DNA from: Gammaproteobacteria bacterium
GTDB taxonomy: Bacteria > Pseudomonadota > Gammaproteobacteria > Xanthomonadales > SZUA-36
NCBI GenBank assembly: GCA_030426265.1
Contig: JAUHYP010000003.1
Coordinates: 1 to 64,000, forward strand
Direction: 5' to 3'
Length of the DNA: 64,000 nucleotides
The notes beneath the pieces were generated by a model that was not told the origin of the DNA, did no database searches, and saw only the letters and a list, made by a program, of their open reading frames with translations. The translations under genes were made by a program, and so were the position numbers. Of this stretch, positions 39,096 through 50,347 are shown piece after piece. Within the stretch, counting starts at the first letter, position 1. Each line of letters begins with the position of its first letter.

Positions 39096-39107
39096 GGGCG
39101 CCCGCCC

Positions 39108-40472
39108 TCAGTAGGCGAAATCCCTGAACACCGGGTCCACTGACCCGCCCCATTCGTTTTCGAACAATTCGAGCTTCCGGTCGGCCGGTGTGAGGCCGGT
39201 TTCGGCGGTTTCCTGCAGGGGCGAGAGAAAGCCCGTTTCGTTGTCCCCGGCCGCGTCCAGGCGGTTACGGGCCGCCAGGCCGTCATGGGCCAGGCGCAGC
39301 AGTTCCAGCGCGATTTCGCGCAGGTCTCGTCCGCGAATCACCGCCCGCAGCCCGAGACGGGCCGCGTCACGCCGCAGTTGCAAACGCTCGTCCAGGCTCC
39401 AGGTGGCGGCGAGGTCCCAGGCCGCATCCAGGCTGGGGCCGTGATACAGCAGGCCGGCCCAGAACGCGGGCAGGGCGCAGAGCCGCCGCCAGGGGCCGCC
39501 GTCGGCGCCGCGCATCTCCAGGAACCGCTTCAGCCGCACTTCGGGGAAGGCGGTGGTCAGGTGATCCTCCCAGTCCTTCAGCGTCGGCTTCTCACCCGGC
39601 AGGGCGGGCAGTTTCGCGTCCAGGAAATCACGGAAGGACTGGCCGGAGGCGTCGACATAGCGGTCGCCGCGCTTCACGAAGTACATGGGTACGTCCAGCA
39701 TGTAGTCCACGTAGCGTTCGAAGCCCATGTCCCCCTCGAACACCCAGGGCAGCATGCCGGTGCGGTCCGGATCGGTGTCCTCCCAGACGTGGGAGCGATA
39801 ACTGAGGTAACCGCAGGGCCGGCCTTCGACGAAAGGCGAATTGGCGAACAGGGCCGTGGCCACCGGCTGCAGCGCCAGGGAGGTGCGGAACTTGCGCACC
39901 ATGTCGGCCTCTGACTCGAAGTCGAGGTTGACCTGCACGGTGCAGGTGCGGCTCATCATGTCCAGGCCCATGGTTCCGACCTTCGGCATGTAGTTGCGCA
40001 TGATCCGGTAGCGGGACTTGGGCATCCACTGCATGTCCTCCCGGGCCCATTTCGGGTGGAAGCCCATGCCGAGAAAGGCGACGCCCAGGGGGTCGCAGAC
40101 GGCCTTGACCTGGGCCAGGTGTGTGTTGACCTCCCGGCAGGTCATGTGGAGGTCGTCCAGCAGAGCGCCGCTGAGTTCCAGCTGGCCGCCGGGCTCGAGG
40201 GTGATGGAGGCGCCCGTGTCGTCCAGCAGGGCGATGATGTTGCCGTCCTCCACCTGCGGCCGCCAGTCGAACTGGGTGGCCATGCCGCTGAGCACGGCGC
40301 TGATCCCCCGCGGGCCGTCGTAGGGCAGCGGGCGCAGGTCGTCGCGGGTGAATCCGAACTTCTCGTGCTCCGTGCCCAGGCGCCACGCATCGCGTGGTTT
40401 GCAGCCGGAAGCCAGGTACTCGACGAGCTCGCGGCGGTGCTCGATCACCGCGCTGGATGCCTGTCCCCCCAA
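39108..40472 (-). CDS. gshA: Glutamate-cysteine ligase (GCS2/plant-type)
   Basis: '[28 protein letters not shown]', '[28 protein letters not shown]', '[24 protein letters not shown]'; TTG start at 40472 preferred because of AGGAG 8 nt upstream (the ORF track starts at 40607). Confidence 0.93.
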   Translation of the reverse strand: MGGQASSAVIEHRRELVEYLASGCKPRDAWRLGTEHEKFGFTRDDLRPLPYDGPRGISAVLSGMATQFDWRPQVEDGNIIALLDDTGASITLEPGGQLELSGALLDDLHMTCREVNTHLAQVKAVCDPLGVAFLGMGFHPKWAREDMQWMPKSRYRIMRNYMPKVGTMGLDMMSRTCTVQVNLDFESEADMVRKFRTSLALQPVATALFANSPFVEGRPCGYLSYRSHVWEDTDPDRTGMLPWVFEGDMGFERYVDYMLDVPMYFVKRGDRYVDASGQSFRDFLDAKLPALPGEKPTLKDWEDHLTTAFPEVRLKRFLEMRGADGGPWRRLCALPAFWAGLLYHGPSLDAAWDLAATWSLDERLQLRRDAARLGLRAVIRGRDLREIALELLRLAHDGLAARNRLDAAGDNETGFLSPLQETAETGLTPADRKLELFENEWGGSVDPVFRDFAY

Positions 40473-40701
40473 GGCCGGGTCTCCTGAATACGAAGGATGG
40501 ATTAGGATAAACCATATCGATGGCGAACCGCGCGGCCCCGCACGCATGATGGGACGCATGATGGACCCCGGGTACGGGGGTGCTTGGACAACCCGCGGGG
40601 CAGCCACCCGTCGCGCTACCTGGACCTTGGGGGACTAGGGCCTGTTCAGACCGACCCACAATCGCACGCTGACGCGCGCCCTCGCGGGCGGCCCGTCGGG
40701 C

Positions 40702-42519
40702 GTGCTCGCCTGCCTGATGGCGGGCGCCCTGTTGCTCAGCGCCTGCGGCGGGGACGGCGAGGCGCCGCGCGATCGTTCGCGCACTGTCCGCCCCGTGGAC
40801 CTGGTGCTCACCGACGCCGGCCGCCCCGATCCGTCGGTGCTCGCCGTCGAACAGGTGCTGCACCGGGACAACGGCGAGGAGCCGCAGACCCTGGACCCGC
40901 ACCTGGCCGAGGGGGTGCCCGCGGGCAACATCCTGCGCGACCTCTTCGAAGGCCTCACCGCGGAGGGCGCGGACGGACGCGTGGTGCCGGGGGCGGCGAT
41001 GCGCTGGAACATCAGCCGGGACGGGCTCACCTACACCTTCTACCTGCGCCGGGAGGCCACCTGGTCCAACGGCGATCCGCTGCGCGCACAGGACTTCGTC
41101 TGGTCCCTCAGGCGCAGTGCCGACCCGATCACCGCCTCGAACTCCGCCGGCATGCTGCTGCCGATCGAGAATGCCGGGTTGGTGCTCGCCGGCCAAAGGC
41201 CGCCCGAGGACCTGGGCGTGGAGGCGCTGGACGAGTTCACCCTGCAGATCCGCCTCGCGGATCCGACGCCGTACTTCCTGTCCCTGCTCAGCCACCCGTC
41301 CACCTATCCGCTGCACCGCGAGAGCCTGGAGCGCCACGGCGATCGCTTCTCCCGCCCCGGCAACCTCGTCTCCAACGGGGCCTTCGTGCTGGACCGCTGG
41401 CGGGTGCGCTCGCGCATCGAACTCGTGCGGAACGAGCGCTACTGGGATGCGGACAACACGTTGCTGGAGCGGGTGGTCTACTACCCCCTGGAGGACCTCT
41501 CCACCTCGCTCAAGCAGTTTCGTTCCGGCAAGCTGCACTGGACCTACGAGGTGCCCAACAACCAGTTCGACTGGCTGCGCCGGCACTACGCGGACGAGCT
41601 GGTCGTCAGTCCCTGGCTGGGCTCGTACTTCTTCGGCTTCAACCTCACCCGCGAACCCTTCATCGAAAGCCCGCAGTTGCGCCGTGCGCTGGTGCTGGCG
41701 ATCGACCGTGAACTGATCACGGAAAAAGTGACGCAGTTCGGCGAGGCGCCGTCCTTCACCCTGGTGCCGCCCGGTGTGGGGGACTACGTGTCGCCGGTGC
41801 CGGAGTACGCCACCTGGACGCAGGAAGAACGCGAAGCCGAGGCCCGTCGTCTCTATGCGGCGGCCGGGTACACCGAGTCCGACCCGCTGCGCATCGAGAT
41901 TCGCTACAACACCAGCGAAAACCACAAGAAAGTCGCCCTGGCGCTGGCCTCGCTCTGGAAACAGGTGCTCGGCGTCCAGGCCACGCTGGTGAACGAGGAA
42001 TGGAAGGTGTTTCTCCAGAACCGTTCGCAGCGCGTGCTGACCCAGGTGTTCCGCGCCGGATGGATCGGTGATTACGCCGACCCCTACAGCTTCCTGCAGC
42101 TGTTCCGCACCGGTGACGGGCAGAATGATTTCGGGTTCAGTGACTCGCTGTATGATTCCCTCCTGCAACAGATCGCCGCCGAACGCATCCCGGCGCGGCG
42201 TCGCCGGCTGATGCAGGAAGCCGAGCGCGTGCTGCTGGAGGACCTGCCGATCATTCCGGTGTACACCTACGTGACCAAGCGACTCGTGGACCCGCACCTG
42301 CGCGGCTGGGACCACAACGTCATGGACCACCACCCCAGCAAGCACATGTTCCTGCTCCGCTCCCGGCCGGCGGCGGACCCGGCGCCGGCGGTCGCGCCCG
42401 CGGAGGCGTCCGGCCCCGAGCCCACGCCCGGGCCCACGCCAGAGCCCACGCCCGAGCCCGATGCGCCGCCGCCGGAAATCGACGCTGCGACGGCCCTGGA
42501 TGCAGGCGACGGCGGATGA
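40702..42519 (+). CDS. oppA: Peptide ABC transporter substrate-binding lipoprotein (OppA-like)
   Basis: Lipobox LLLSAC; 'NGEEPQTLDPHLAEGVPAGNILRDLFEGL', 'FRAGWIGDYADPYSFLQLF'. Confidence 0.93.
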   Translation: MLACLMAGALLLSACGGDGEAPRDRSRTVRPVDLVLTDAGRPDPSVLAVEQVLHRDNGEEPQTLDPHLAEGVPAGNILRDLFEGLTAEGADGRVVPGAAMRWNISRDGLTYTFYLRREATWSNGDPLRAQDFVWSLRRSADPITASNSAGMLLPIENAGLVLAGQRPPEDLGVEALDEFTLQIRLADPTPYFLSLLSHPSTYPLHRESLERHGDRFSRPGNLVSNGAFVLDRWRVRSRIELVRNERYWDADNTLLERVVYYPLEDLSTSLKQFRSGKLHWTYEVPNNQFDWLRRHYADELVVSPWLGSYFFGFNLTREPFIESPQLRRALVLAIDRELITEKVTQFGEAPSFTLVPPGVGDYVSPVPEYATWTQEEREAEARRLYAAAGYTESDPLRIEIRYNTSENHKKVALALASLWKQVLGVQATLVNEEWKVFLQNRSQRVLTQVFRAGWIGDYADPYSFLQLFRTGDGQNDFGFSDSLYDSLLQQIAAERIPARRRRLMQEAERVLLEDLPIIPVYTYVTKRLVDPHLRGWDHNVMDHHPSKHMFLLRSRPAADPAPAVAPAEASGPEPTPGPTPEPTPEPDAPPPEIDAATALDAGDGG

Positions 42520-43460
42520 CCCTGGACCAGAGCTTCGTTCGCCACATCACCCGGCGCCTGCTCAGCGTGCTGCCGACGCTGCTCATGCTCATCACCGTGG
42601 TGTTCTTCCTGGTTCGCGTGGCGCCGGGCGGGCCCTTCGACAGCGAAAAGGCGCTGCCGCCGGAAATCCAGGCCAACCTCGAGGCCAAGTACCACCTCGA
42701 CGAGCCCCTGCTGCAGCAGTATTTCCGCTACCTGGGCCAGATCCTGGTGCTCGATTTCGGCCCGTCCTTCCAGTACAAGGACTGGACGGTCAACGAGCTC
42801 ATCGCCCAGGGCTTTCCCGTTTCCCTCACCATCGGCGCCCTGGCCATGCTGCTGGGCTTCGTGCTGGGCGTGAGCATCGGCGTGGGCGCCGCGCTGCGGC
42901 AGAACTCGGCGGCCGATTTTTCCACCATGGGTTTCGCCATGCTGGGGGTGTCCATACCCAACTTCGTGGTCGCGCCGTTGCTGATCCTGCTGTTCGCGGT
43001 GTACGGCGGCTGGTTGCCTGCCGGGGGCTGGGACTGGACCTGGCAGAGCGCCGTGCTGCCGGTGGTCACCCTGGCCCTGCCGGTGATCGCCTACATCGCC
43101 CGGCTGATGCGCGGCAGCATGATCGAGGTGCTGCACAGCAATTTCATCCGCACGGCGCGGGCCAAGGGGCTGCCGGAGCGGCAGGTCATCCTGCGCCATG
43201 CGCTGAAGCCGGCGCTTTTGCCGGTCATCTCCTACATGGGCCCGGCCACGGCCGCGCTGATCACGGGCTCGGTGGTGGTGGAGCGGATCTTCTCCATACC
43301 GGGGCTCGGCAGCTATTTCGTGCAGGGCGCGCTGAACCGCGACTACACCCTGGTCATGGGCGTGGTGCTGTTCTACGGCGTGCTGATCATCGCCCTGAAC
43401 TTCATCGTCGACCTGCTCTATTCCATCCTCAACCCGAAGATCGCCTATGAAGAGCTCTGA
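42516..43460 (+). CDS. oppB: Oligopeptide ABC transporter permease OppB-like
   Basis: 'LLSVLPTLLMLITVVFFLVRVAPGGPFD', EAA-loop 'TARAKGLPERQVILRHALKPALLPVISYMG'. Confidence 0.95.
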   Translation: MTLDQSFVRHITRRLLSVLPTLLMLITVVFFLVRVAPGGPFDSEKALPPEIQANLEAKYHLDEPLLQQYFRYLGQILVLDFGPSFQYKDWTVNELIAQGFPVSLTIGALAMLLGFVLGVSIGVGAALRQNSAADFSTMGFAMLGVSIPNFVVAPLLILLFAVYGGWLPAGGWDWTWQSAVLPVVTLALPVIAYIARLMRGSMIEVLHSNFIRTARAKGLPERQVILRHALKPALLPVISYMGPATAALITGSVVVERIFSIPGLGSYFVQGALNRDYTLVMGVVLFYGVLIIALNFIVDLLYSILNPKIAYEEL

Positions 43461-44388
43461 GGCGACCACGGCCGGGGTGGGTGCGCCGGCGGCGGAGCTC
43501 GATCCCTTCGAGGCGGCGCTGCACCTGGGCGACGTCAAGGGCCGCTCGCCCTGGGAAGACGCCTGGCACCGGCTGCTGAAGAACCGCGCCGCGGTGACCG
43601 CGGCCATCATCATGGGAGTGATGATCCTGCTGGTGATCATCGGCCCCTGGGTGATTTCCTGGGACATGGACTACACCGACTGGGACCACACCCAATCGGC
43701 GCCCAGCTTCGCCAACGGCCACTGGTTCGGCACCGACGCCGTGGGCCGCGACATCCTGGTGCGGACCCTGGAGGGCGGACGCATCTCGCTGCTGGTGGGC
43801 CTGGTCTCGACCCTGGTCAGCCTGGTGATCGGCGTGAGCTACGGCGCCATTGCCGGCTATTACGGCGGTGTGACCGACCGCGTCATGATGCGGCTGGTGG
43901 ACATCATCTACGCCATGCCCTTCATGTTCTTCGTGATCCTGCTGATGGTGGTGTTCGGCCGCCACATCCTGCTGATCTTCGTCGCGATCGGGGCGGTGAA
44001 CTGGCTGGACATGGCCCGCATCGTGCGCGGCCAGACGCTCTCGCTCAAGCGCATGGAATACGTCGAGGCGGCGCGCGCCTGCGGCGTGGAGAACCGGGAC
44101 ATCATCCGGCGCCACATCGTGCCGAACCTGCTGGGCGTGGTCATGGTGTACGTGACCCTGACCATCCCGCAGGTGATCCTTGTGGAGTCCTTCCTCAGCT
44201 TCCTGGGGCTGGGGGTTCAGGAGCCCATGAGCTCCTGGGGCGCCCTGGTGAGTGACGGTGCGCAGGACATGGAGTCCGCGCCCTGGACCCTGGCCTTTCC
44301 CGCGGCCTTTCTCACCGTGACCCTGTACTGCTTCAACTACATCGGTGACGGCCTGCGCGACGCCCTCGACCCGAAGGACCGCAGCTGA
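43447..44388 (+). CDS. oppC: Oligopeptide ABC transporter permease OppC-like
   Basis: 'HWFGTDAVGRDILVRTLEGGRISLLVGLVSTLVSLVIGVSYGAIAGYYGG', 'FLGLGVQEPMSSWGALVSDG'. Confidence 0.95.
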   Translation: MKSSEATTAGVGAPAAELDPFEAALHLGDVKGRSPWEDAWHRLLKNRAAVTAAIIMGVMILLVIIGPWVISWDMDYTDWDHTQSAPSFANGHWFGTDAVGRDILVRTLEGGRISLLVGLVSTLVSLVIGVSYGAIAGYYGGVTDRVMMRLVDIIYAMPFMFFVILLMVVFGRHILLIFVAIGAVNWLDMARIVRGQTLSLKRMEYVEAARACGVENRDIIRRHIVPNLLGVVMVYVTLTIPQVILVESFLSFLGLGVQEPMSSWGALVSDGAQDMESAPWTLAFPAAFLTVTLYCFNYIGDGLRDALDPKDRS

Positions 44389-45346
44389 TGCCCCTGCTGG
44401 AGGTCAAGGATTTGCACGTGCGCTTCGAGACGCCCGAGGGCGAAGTGCACGCGGTGCGCGGCCTGGATTTCACGCTCGAGCCCGGCGAGGGGCTGGCCAT
44501 CGTCGGTGAATCCGGCTCCGGCAAGACCCAGGCCATGCTGGCCATCCTGGGCCTGCTGGCGGAGAACGGCACGTCTGGCGGACAGGCGCTGTACCAGGGG
44601 GCGGACCTGATGGCCATGGAGCCGCACGAGCTGAACCGGCACCGCGGCCGCGACATCGCGATGATCTTCCAGGACCCGATGACCTCGCTGAACCCCTACC
44701 TCAGCATCGAACGGCAGATGGTGGAGGTGGCCATGCACCACCAGGGCCTGTCGCGCCGCGAGGCGCGGGTACACGCCGTGGAGATGTTGCGGGCCGTGCG
44801 CATCCCGGACCCGGAATCGCGCATCCGCCAGTACCCGCACCAGTTCTCCGGGGGCATGCGCCAGCGCATCCTCATCGCCATGGGCCTGCTGTGCGAGCCG
44901 GACATCCTCATCGCCGACGAGCCGACCACGGCGCTGGACGTGACCGTCCAGGCCCAGATCGCCGGGCTGGTGGAGGAGGTGGTGCAGCGTTCCGGCATGG
45001 CCGCCATCCTGATCACCCACGACCTCGGTGTGGTGGCCGGGGTCAGCGACCGCGTGCTGGTGATGTACGCCGGAGAAATGGTCGAGTACGGCACGGTGGA
45101 GCAGATCTACCGCTCGCCCAGGCACCCGTACACGCGCGGGCTGATCGATTCCGTTCCGCGGCTGGACCGCGCCGACGACGACGCCCTGCACGCCATTCCC
45201 GGAAACCCGCCGAACATGCTGTCGCTGCCCAGCGGCTGCTGCTTTCGCGACCGTTGCAGCCGCGCTTTTGAGGCCTGCGCCGAGGCGCCGGAACTGCGCG
45301 ACGCCGGTGACGGACACCTCAAGCGCTGCCACCTGGAGGAGGCGCC

Positions 45347-45350
<4 letters not shown>
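44388..45350 (+). CDS. oppD: Oligopeptide ABC transporter ATP-binding protein OppD-like
   Basis: Walker A 'GESGSGKTQ', signature 'FSGGMRQRI', Walker B 'ILIADEPTTALDVTVQAQI'. Confidence 0.95.
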
Positions 45351-46384
<1,034 letters not shown>

Positions 46385-46424
46385 TGCGCCGAACAGTGCT
46401 CAATCGCCTTTCCGGAACGTTTTC

Positions 46425-47057
46425 ATGAACCGATTCACGCTCCCGCGCCTGGCCGCGGTCCTCTTCGCTACCCTGGCCGCAGTGCTGCTGGCCGCCTGTG
46501 GCACCACCAAGGTGGTCGACACCTGGCACTCCGACACCGCCACGGTGGAAACACCGGAAAAGCTCGCCGTGCTGGTGGCCTGGCCGGACGACCTGCAGCG
46601 CCTGGTGATCGAGCGCGACGTGGTCGCCTCCCTGCGCGATGCCGGCGCCAACGCCGTGGAAAGCTCGGAGCTGCCCGGAATGCGCGGTGAACTGACCCGT
46701 GAAAAGGTCGAGAAGGCGCTGCGCAACGCCAATGCCGACGCCGTGCTGATGGTGTTCATCATCGGCGGTGGCGCCAGCGCGGGCTACGAACGCGCCGACT
46801 ACTGGCTGGATCATGTCGGCACCGGTGTCGGCGGCTGGTACAGCCCCTACTTCTATGATGTCTACACCGTGCGCGAAGGCCCGGGCTGGGAAGACCAGAC
46901 CCTGGAGCTGATGCTCGAGACGGTCTACGTGGACGTGCGCCGCGTCGAGCGGGTCTGGAGCATGGTGACGCGCAGCAAGGACGTTGAGTACCAGGACGTG
47001 GCCGCGCGCCTGTCCGACCGCATCGTCTCGCAGATGAAGCGGGCCGACCAGATCTGA
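46425..47057 (+). CDS. Lipoprotein, DUF4136-like
   Basis: Lipobox VLLAAC; 'GTTKVVDTWHSDTATVETPEKLAVLV'. Confidence 0.6.
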   Translation: MNRFTLPRLAAVLFATLAAVLLAACGTTKVVDTWHSDTATVETPEKLAVLVAWPDDLQRLVIERDVVASLRDAGANAVESSELPGMRGELTREKVEKALRNANADAVLMVFIIGGGASAGYERADYWLDHVGTGVGGWYSPYFYDVYTVREGPGWEDQTLELMLETVYVDVRRVERVWSMVTRSKDVEYQDVAARLSDRIVSQMKRADQI

Positions 47058-47100
47058 GGACTGGCCCGGTACGCCCGGCCGCGCGGCCTCACCCACGATC

Positions 47101-47748
47101 GTGACCGCTTCCAGGGAGCAGGAACACCAGGCCCTGGAGGCCGGCCTGCGCGGGCTGGGTCTCGACCCGGACACCCGGGCGATGGAGCGACTGCTCGCCT
47201 ACCTGGCCGAACTGCGCCGCTGGGGTCGGACCTACAACCTGGTCGCCCCTGGTGAACTCGACCACCTGCTGGCCCGCCACGTGCTCGACGCCTTGTCCAT
47301 CCATCCGCATGTCCTGACGGGCCCGCTGCTGGACGTGGGTACCGGCGCCGGCCTGCCGGGCCTGCCCCTGGCGATCCTGGACCCGGAACGCACCGTGGTG
47401 TTGATCGACAGCGCCGGCAAGAAGGTGCGCTTCCTGCGCCACGTGGTGCGCGAACTGGGCCTGGAGCGGGTCGAGGCGGTGCACGAACGGGTGGAGCGCT
47501 TCTCAGCGCCGGTCGAGTTCAGTACCATCACCTCGAGAGCGTTCAGTTCCCTGGCGAACTTCGCCACGGCGGTCCGCCACCTGGCGACCCCGGCCACGCG
47601 CCTGCTGGCCATGAAAGGCAAATCCCCCATCGAGGAGCTGGACGCGCTGCCGCCCTGGGTTCGGGTGCTGTCCGAGACGCCGCTCGCCGTGCCCGGACTC
47701 GAGGCCGAACGCCACCTGGTGACCCTCGCGGTCTCCCCCGGGGAATGA
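47101..47748 (+). CDS. rsmG: 16S rRNA (guanine527-N7)-methyltransferase
   Basis: 'RWGRTYNLVAPGELDHLLARHVLDALSIHPHVLTGPLLDVGTGAGLPGLPLAILDPERTVVLIDSAGKKVRFLRHVVRELGL'. Confidence 0.97.
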   Translation: MTASREQEHQALEAGLRGLGLDPDTRAMERLLAYLAELRRWGRTYNLVAPGELDHLLARHVLDALSIHPHVLTGPLLDVGTGAGLPGLPLAILDPERTVVLIDSAGKKVRFLRHVVRELGLERVEAVHERVERFSAPVEFSTITSRAFSSLANFATAVRHLATPATRLLAMKGKSPIEELDALPPWVRVLSETPLAVPGLEAERHLVTLAVSPGE

Positions 47749-47788
47749 TGGTCGAGGGATCGGCCTTGATAACGAAAGAAACAGGACC

Positions 47789-48568
47789 ATGGCCCGCATC
47801 ATCGCAGTAGCCAATCAGAAAGGCGGGGTGGGAAAGACCACCACCTGCGTCAACCTCGCCGCCGCCCTGGCCGACATGAACTACCGCGTGCTGCTGGTGG
47901 ACTTCGATCCCCAGGGCAACGCCTCGACGGGCTGCGGCGTGAACCCGCGCGATTTGGAGCGCACTGCCTACGAGGTGCTGGTCGGCGAGTGTGAACTCAC
48001 CGAGGCCCTTCTGAGTCCGGAGAAGCTCTCCTTCGACCTGCTGCCCTCCAACGGCGACCTCGGCGCGGCCGAGTTCCAGCTGATGAACGTGGAGGGTCGC
48101 GAATACCGCCTGCGCGAGGCGCTCGAGGACGTGGCGCCCCGCTACGGCTGGATCATCATCGACTGCCCGCCTTCGCTGAACCTGCTGACGCTGAACGCCC
48201 TGGCCGCGGCGCACAGCGTACTGATCCCCATCCAGTGCGAGTACTACGCCCTGGAAGGGCTCGCGGCCCTGCTGGAAACCATCGACCAGGTGCGCAGCAG
48301 CGTGAACCCCAAGCTGGAAATCGAGGGCCTGTTGCGCACGATGTACGATATGCGCAACAACCTCGCGACCGCCGTGTCGGACCAGTTGATGGAGAACTTC
48401 GGCGACACTGTTTACCGCACCCTGGTGCCGCGCAACGTGCGCGTCGCCGAGGCGCCCAGCCACGGCCTGCCCGTGCTCCACTACGATCCCGGCTCGCGCG
48501 GCGCCCTGGCCTATATCGGCCTGGCCGGCGAAGTCCTGCGCCGGCGCCGCAAACGCGAGGCCGGCTGA
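47789..48568 (+). CDS. parA: Chromosome partitioning ATPase ParA/Soj
   Basis: 'ARIIAVANQKGGVGKTTTCVNLAAALADMNYRVLLVDFDPQGNASTGCGV'. Confidence 0.98.
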   Translation: MARIIAVANQKGGVGKTTTCVNLAAALADMNYRVLLVDFDPQGNASTGCGVNPRDLERTAYEVLVGECELTEALLSPEKLSFDLLPSNGDLGAAEFQLMNVEGREYRLREALEDVAPRYGWIIIDCPPSLNLLTLNALAAAHSVLIPIQCEYYALEGLAALLETIDQVRSSVNPKLEIEGLLRTMYDMRNNLATAVSDQLMENFGDTVYRTLVPRNVRVAEAPSHGLPVLHYDPGSRGALAYIGLAGEVLRRRRKREAG

Positions 48569-48597
48569 GCGCGGCAACCACCGAGGAATCCATTCCC

Positions 48598-49473
48598 ATG
48601 TCCACCCGCAAGAATCCCCTGGGGCGCAACCTCTCCTCCATGCTCAGCCAGAGCACCCTGCAGAAGGCGTCAGGCAATGACGATGACGGGCCCCGGCTGA
48701 AGGACCTGCCGGTGGAACGCCTGCGGCCGGGCAAGTACCAGCCGCGCTCGGTGTTCGATCCGGAACGGTTGGAGGAACTGGCCGAGTCCATTCGCCGCCA
48801 GGGCGTGATCCAGCCCGTGGTGGTGCGCGCCGTGGGCGGCGACTTCGAGCTGATCGCGGGCGAGCGCCGCTGGCGCGCGGCCCAGCTGGCGGGTGTGGAC
48901 ACCATTCCGGCCATCGTGCGCGAGGTCGCCGACGAGGTGGCGGTGGCGATGGCGCTGGTGGAAAACATCCAGCGCGAGGATCTCAACCCCCTTGAGGAGG
49001 CGACGGCGCTGCGGCGGCTGGTGGATGAGTTCCAGTTGACGCACCAGGAAGCGGCCGAGGCGGTGGGACGGTCCCGCTCCGCGGTGAGCAACCTCCTGCG
49101 CCTGCTCGAGCTGTCCGCCGAGGTGCGCGGCATGGTGGACGACCGGCACCTGGAGATGGGCCATGCGCGGGCCCTGCTGTCCCTGCCCGAGGCGCGCCAG
49201 GCCGAGGCCGCCCGCGAGGTGGTGCGACGGCAGCTGTCGGTGCGCGAGACCGAACTGCTGGTCAAACGCCTGCTGCAGCCGTCGAAACCGAAGACTCAAG
49301 GCGTGAACAGCACGCGCGATCCGGACATCCTGCGCCTGCAGGAGGACCTCACGGAAAAGCTCTGTGCGCAGGTGCGCATCCAGCACAATGCCAAGGGGAA
49401 GGGCAAGCTCGTGATCAGCTACAACTCCGCCGACGAACTCGAGGGCATCATCGGCCACCTCGCCGGGGACTGA
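48598..49473 (+). CDS. parB: Chromosome partitioning protein ParB/Spo0J
   Basis: 'LPVERLRPGKYQPRSVFDPERLEELAESIRRQGVIQPVVVR', 'ALVENIQREDLNPLEEATALRRLVDEFQLTHQEAAEAVGRSRSAVSNLLRLL'. Confidence 0.98.
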   Translation: MSTRKNPLGRNLSSMLSQSTLQKASGNDDDGPRLKDLPVERLRPGKYQPRSVFDPERLEELAESIRRQGVIQPVVVRAVGGDFELIAGERRWRAAQLAGVDTIPAIVREVADEVAVAMALVENIQREDLNPLEEATALRRLVDEFQLTHQEAAEAVGRSRSAVSNLLRLLELSAEVRGMVDDRHLEMGHARALLSLPEARQAEAAREVVRRQLSVRETELLVKRLLQPSKPKTQGVNSTRDPDILRLQEDLTEKLCAQVRIQHNAKGKGKLVISYNSADELEGIIGHLAGD

Positions 49474-49547
49474 TCGCGCTGCATTCGGCTTGAGAGGTTC
49501 CGGCCCTGCCCGCATCTGGAAGGCAAGGCCAATTCGAGGAATCGCTC

Positions 49548-49982
49548 ATGCACCCATTTCCCCATCGCTACCACACCGGCGCCACTGCAACGCCGGATTC
49601 CCAGGTCACGCTGAACGCTGAAGGCGCGCCGGACATCGAGAGCGCGCCGCCGCCCGAGTTTGGCGGGCCGGGCGGATACTGGTCTCCGGAATCGTTGCTC
49701 ACGGCCGCCGTGGCGGATTGCTTCATCCTGACCTTCAAGGCCATCTCGCGGGCGTCGAAGCTGGACTGGGTACACCTGGAATGCGATGTGCAGGGGACCC
49801 TGGACCGGGTCGACGGGGTGACGCGCTTCACGCGCTTCGATCTCACCGCCCGCCTGGCTGTGCCGGCCGGCACCGACCGCGAGAAGGCGGAACGCCTGCT
49901 TCAGAAATCCGAGGCTGCCTGCCTGGTCACCGCCTCCCTCAAGACGGAAAACCACCTGGCCGTCGAGATCATCGAGGGCTGA
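49548..49982 (+). CDS. OsmC family protein
   Basis: 'GYWSPESLLTAAVADCFILTFKAISRASKLDWVHLECDVQGTLDRVDGVTRFTRF'. Confidence 0.93.
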   Translation: MHPFPHRYHTGATATPDSQVTLNAEGAPDIESAPPPEFGGPGGYWSPESLLTAAVADCFILTFKAISRASKLDWVHLECDVQGTLDRVDGVTRFTRFDLTARLAVPAGTDREKAERLLQKSEAACLVTASLKTENHLAVEIIEG

Positions 49983-50008
49983 TCAAGGGTTGATCGGGGC
50001 GGCGGGCG

Positions 50009-50347
50009 TCAGCCGCGTGTCACGCGCCGGTGAAGCGCCCGGACACCGAGCAGGACCACCGACAGCAATCCGGCCGGGCTGTTGATCGGCGCGACGACTT
50101 TCCCGGCCAGGCCCTGGATGTCCAGCAGTGGCGAGAGCAGTGCGCTGGACATCGGGAACAGGGCGTTCTGCAGCGAAAAGGCCGCCGCCACCAGCAATCC
50201 ACCCACGATCAGCCGGTTCGCCATCCGAAGCCGCCCCTGGCGCTTCATGCGCAGGCGCAGGCTGTCGATGAAAGCGGCGTCCTCGGGGAGGTCGGGGGCA
50301 GACCGGAACAGCGCCTGCAGTCCAGGATCGCGGGCTTCGTCCGTCAT
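50009..50347 (-). CDS. Small TM protein downstream of an ECF sigma factor (possible anti-sigma/regulator)
   Basis: ATG overlaps the sigma stop; 'MTDEARDPGLQALFRSAPDLPEDAAFIDSLRLRMKRQGRLRMANRLIVGGLLVAAAFSL'. Confidence 0.65.
   Translation of the reverse strand: MTDEARDPGLQALFRSAPDLPEDAAFIDSLRLRMKRQGRLRMANRLIVGGLLVAAAFSLQNALFPMSSALLSPLLDIQGLAGKVVAPINSPAGLLSVVLLGVRALHRRVTRG

Noticed and set aside
39628-42345. 905-aa minus-strand ORF
   Set aside because: Antisense to oppA and off-frame to gshA; low-complexity H/R/G-rich translation.
47058-47800. parS or oriC near rsmG/parAB
   Set aside because: I looked for TGTTTCACGTGAAACA-like palindromes and clusters of TTATCCACA DnaA boxes around rsmG-parAB-atp and found none by eye; a motif search would be decisive.
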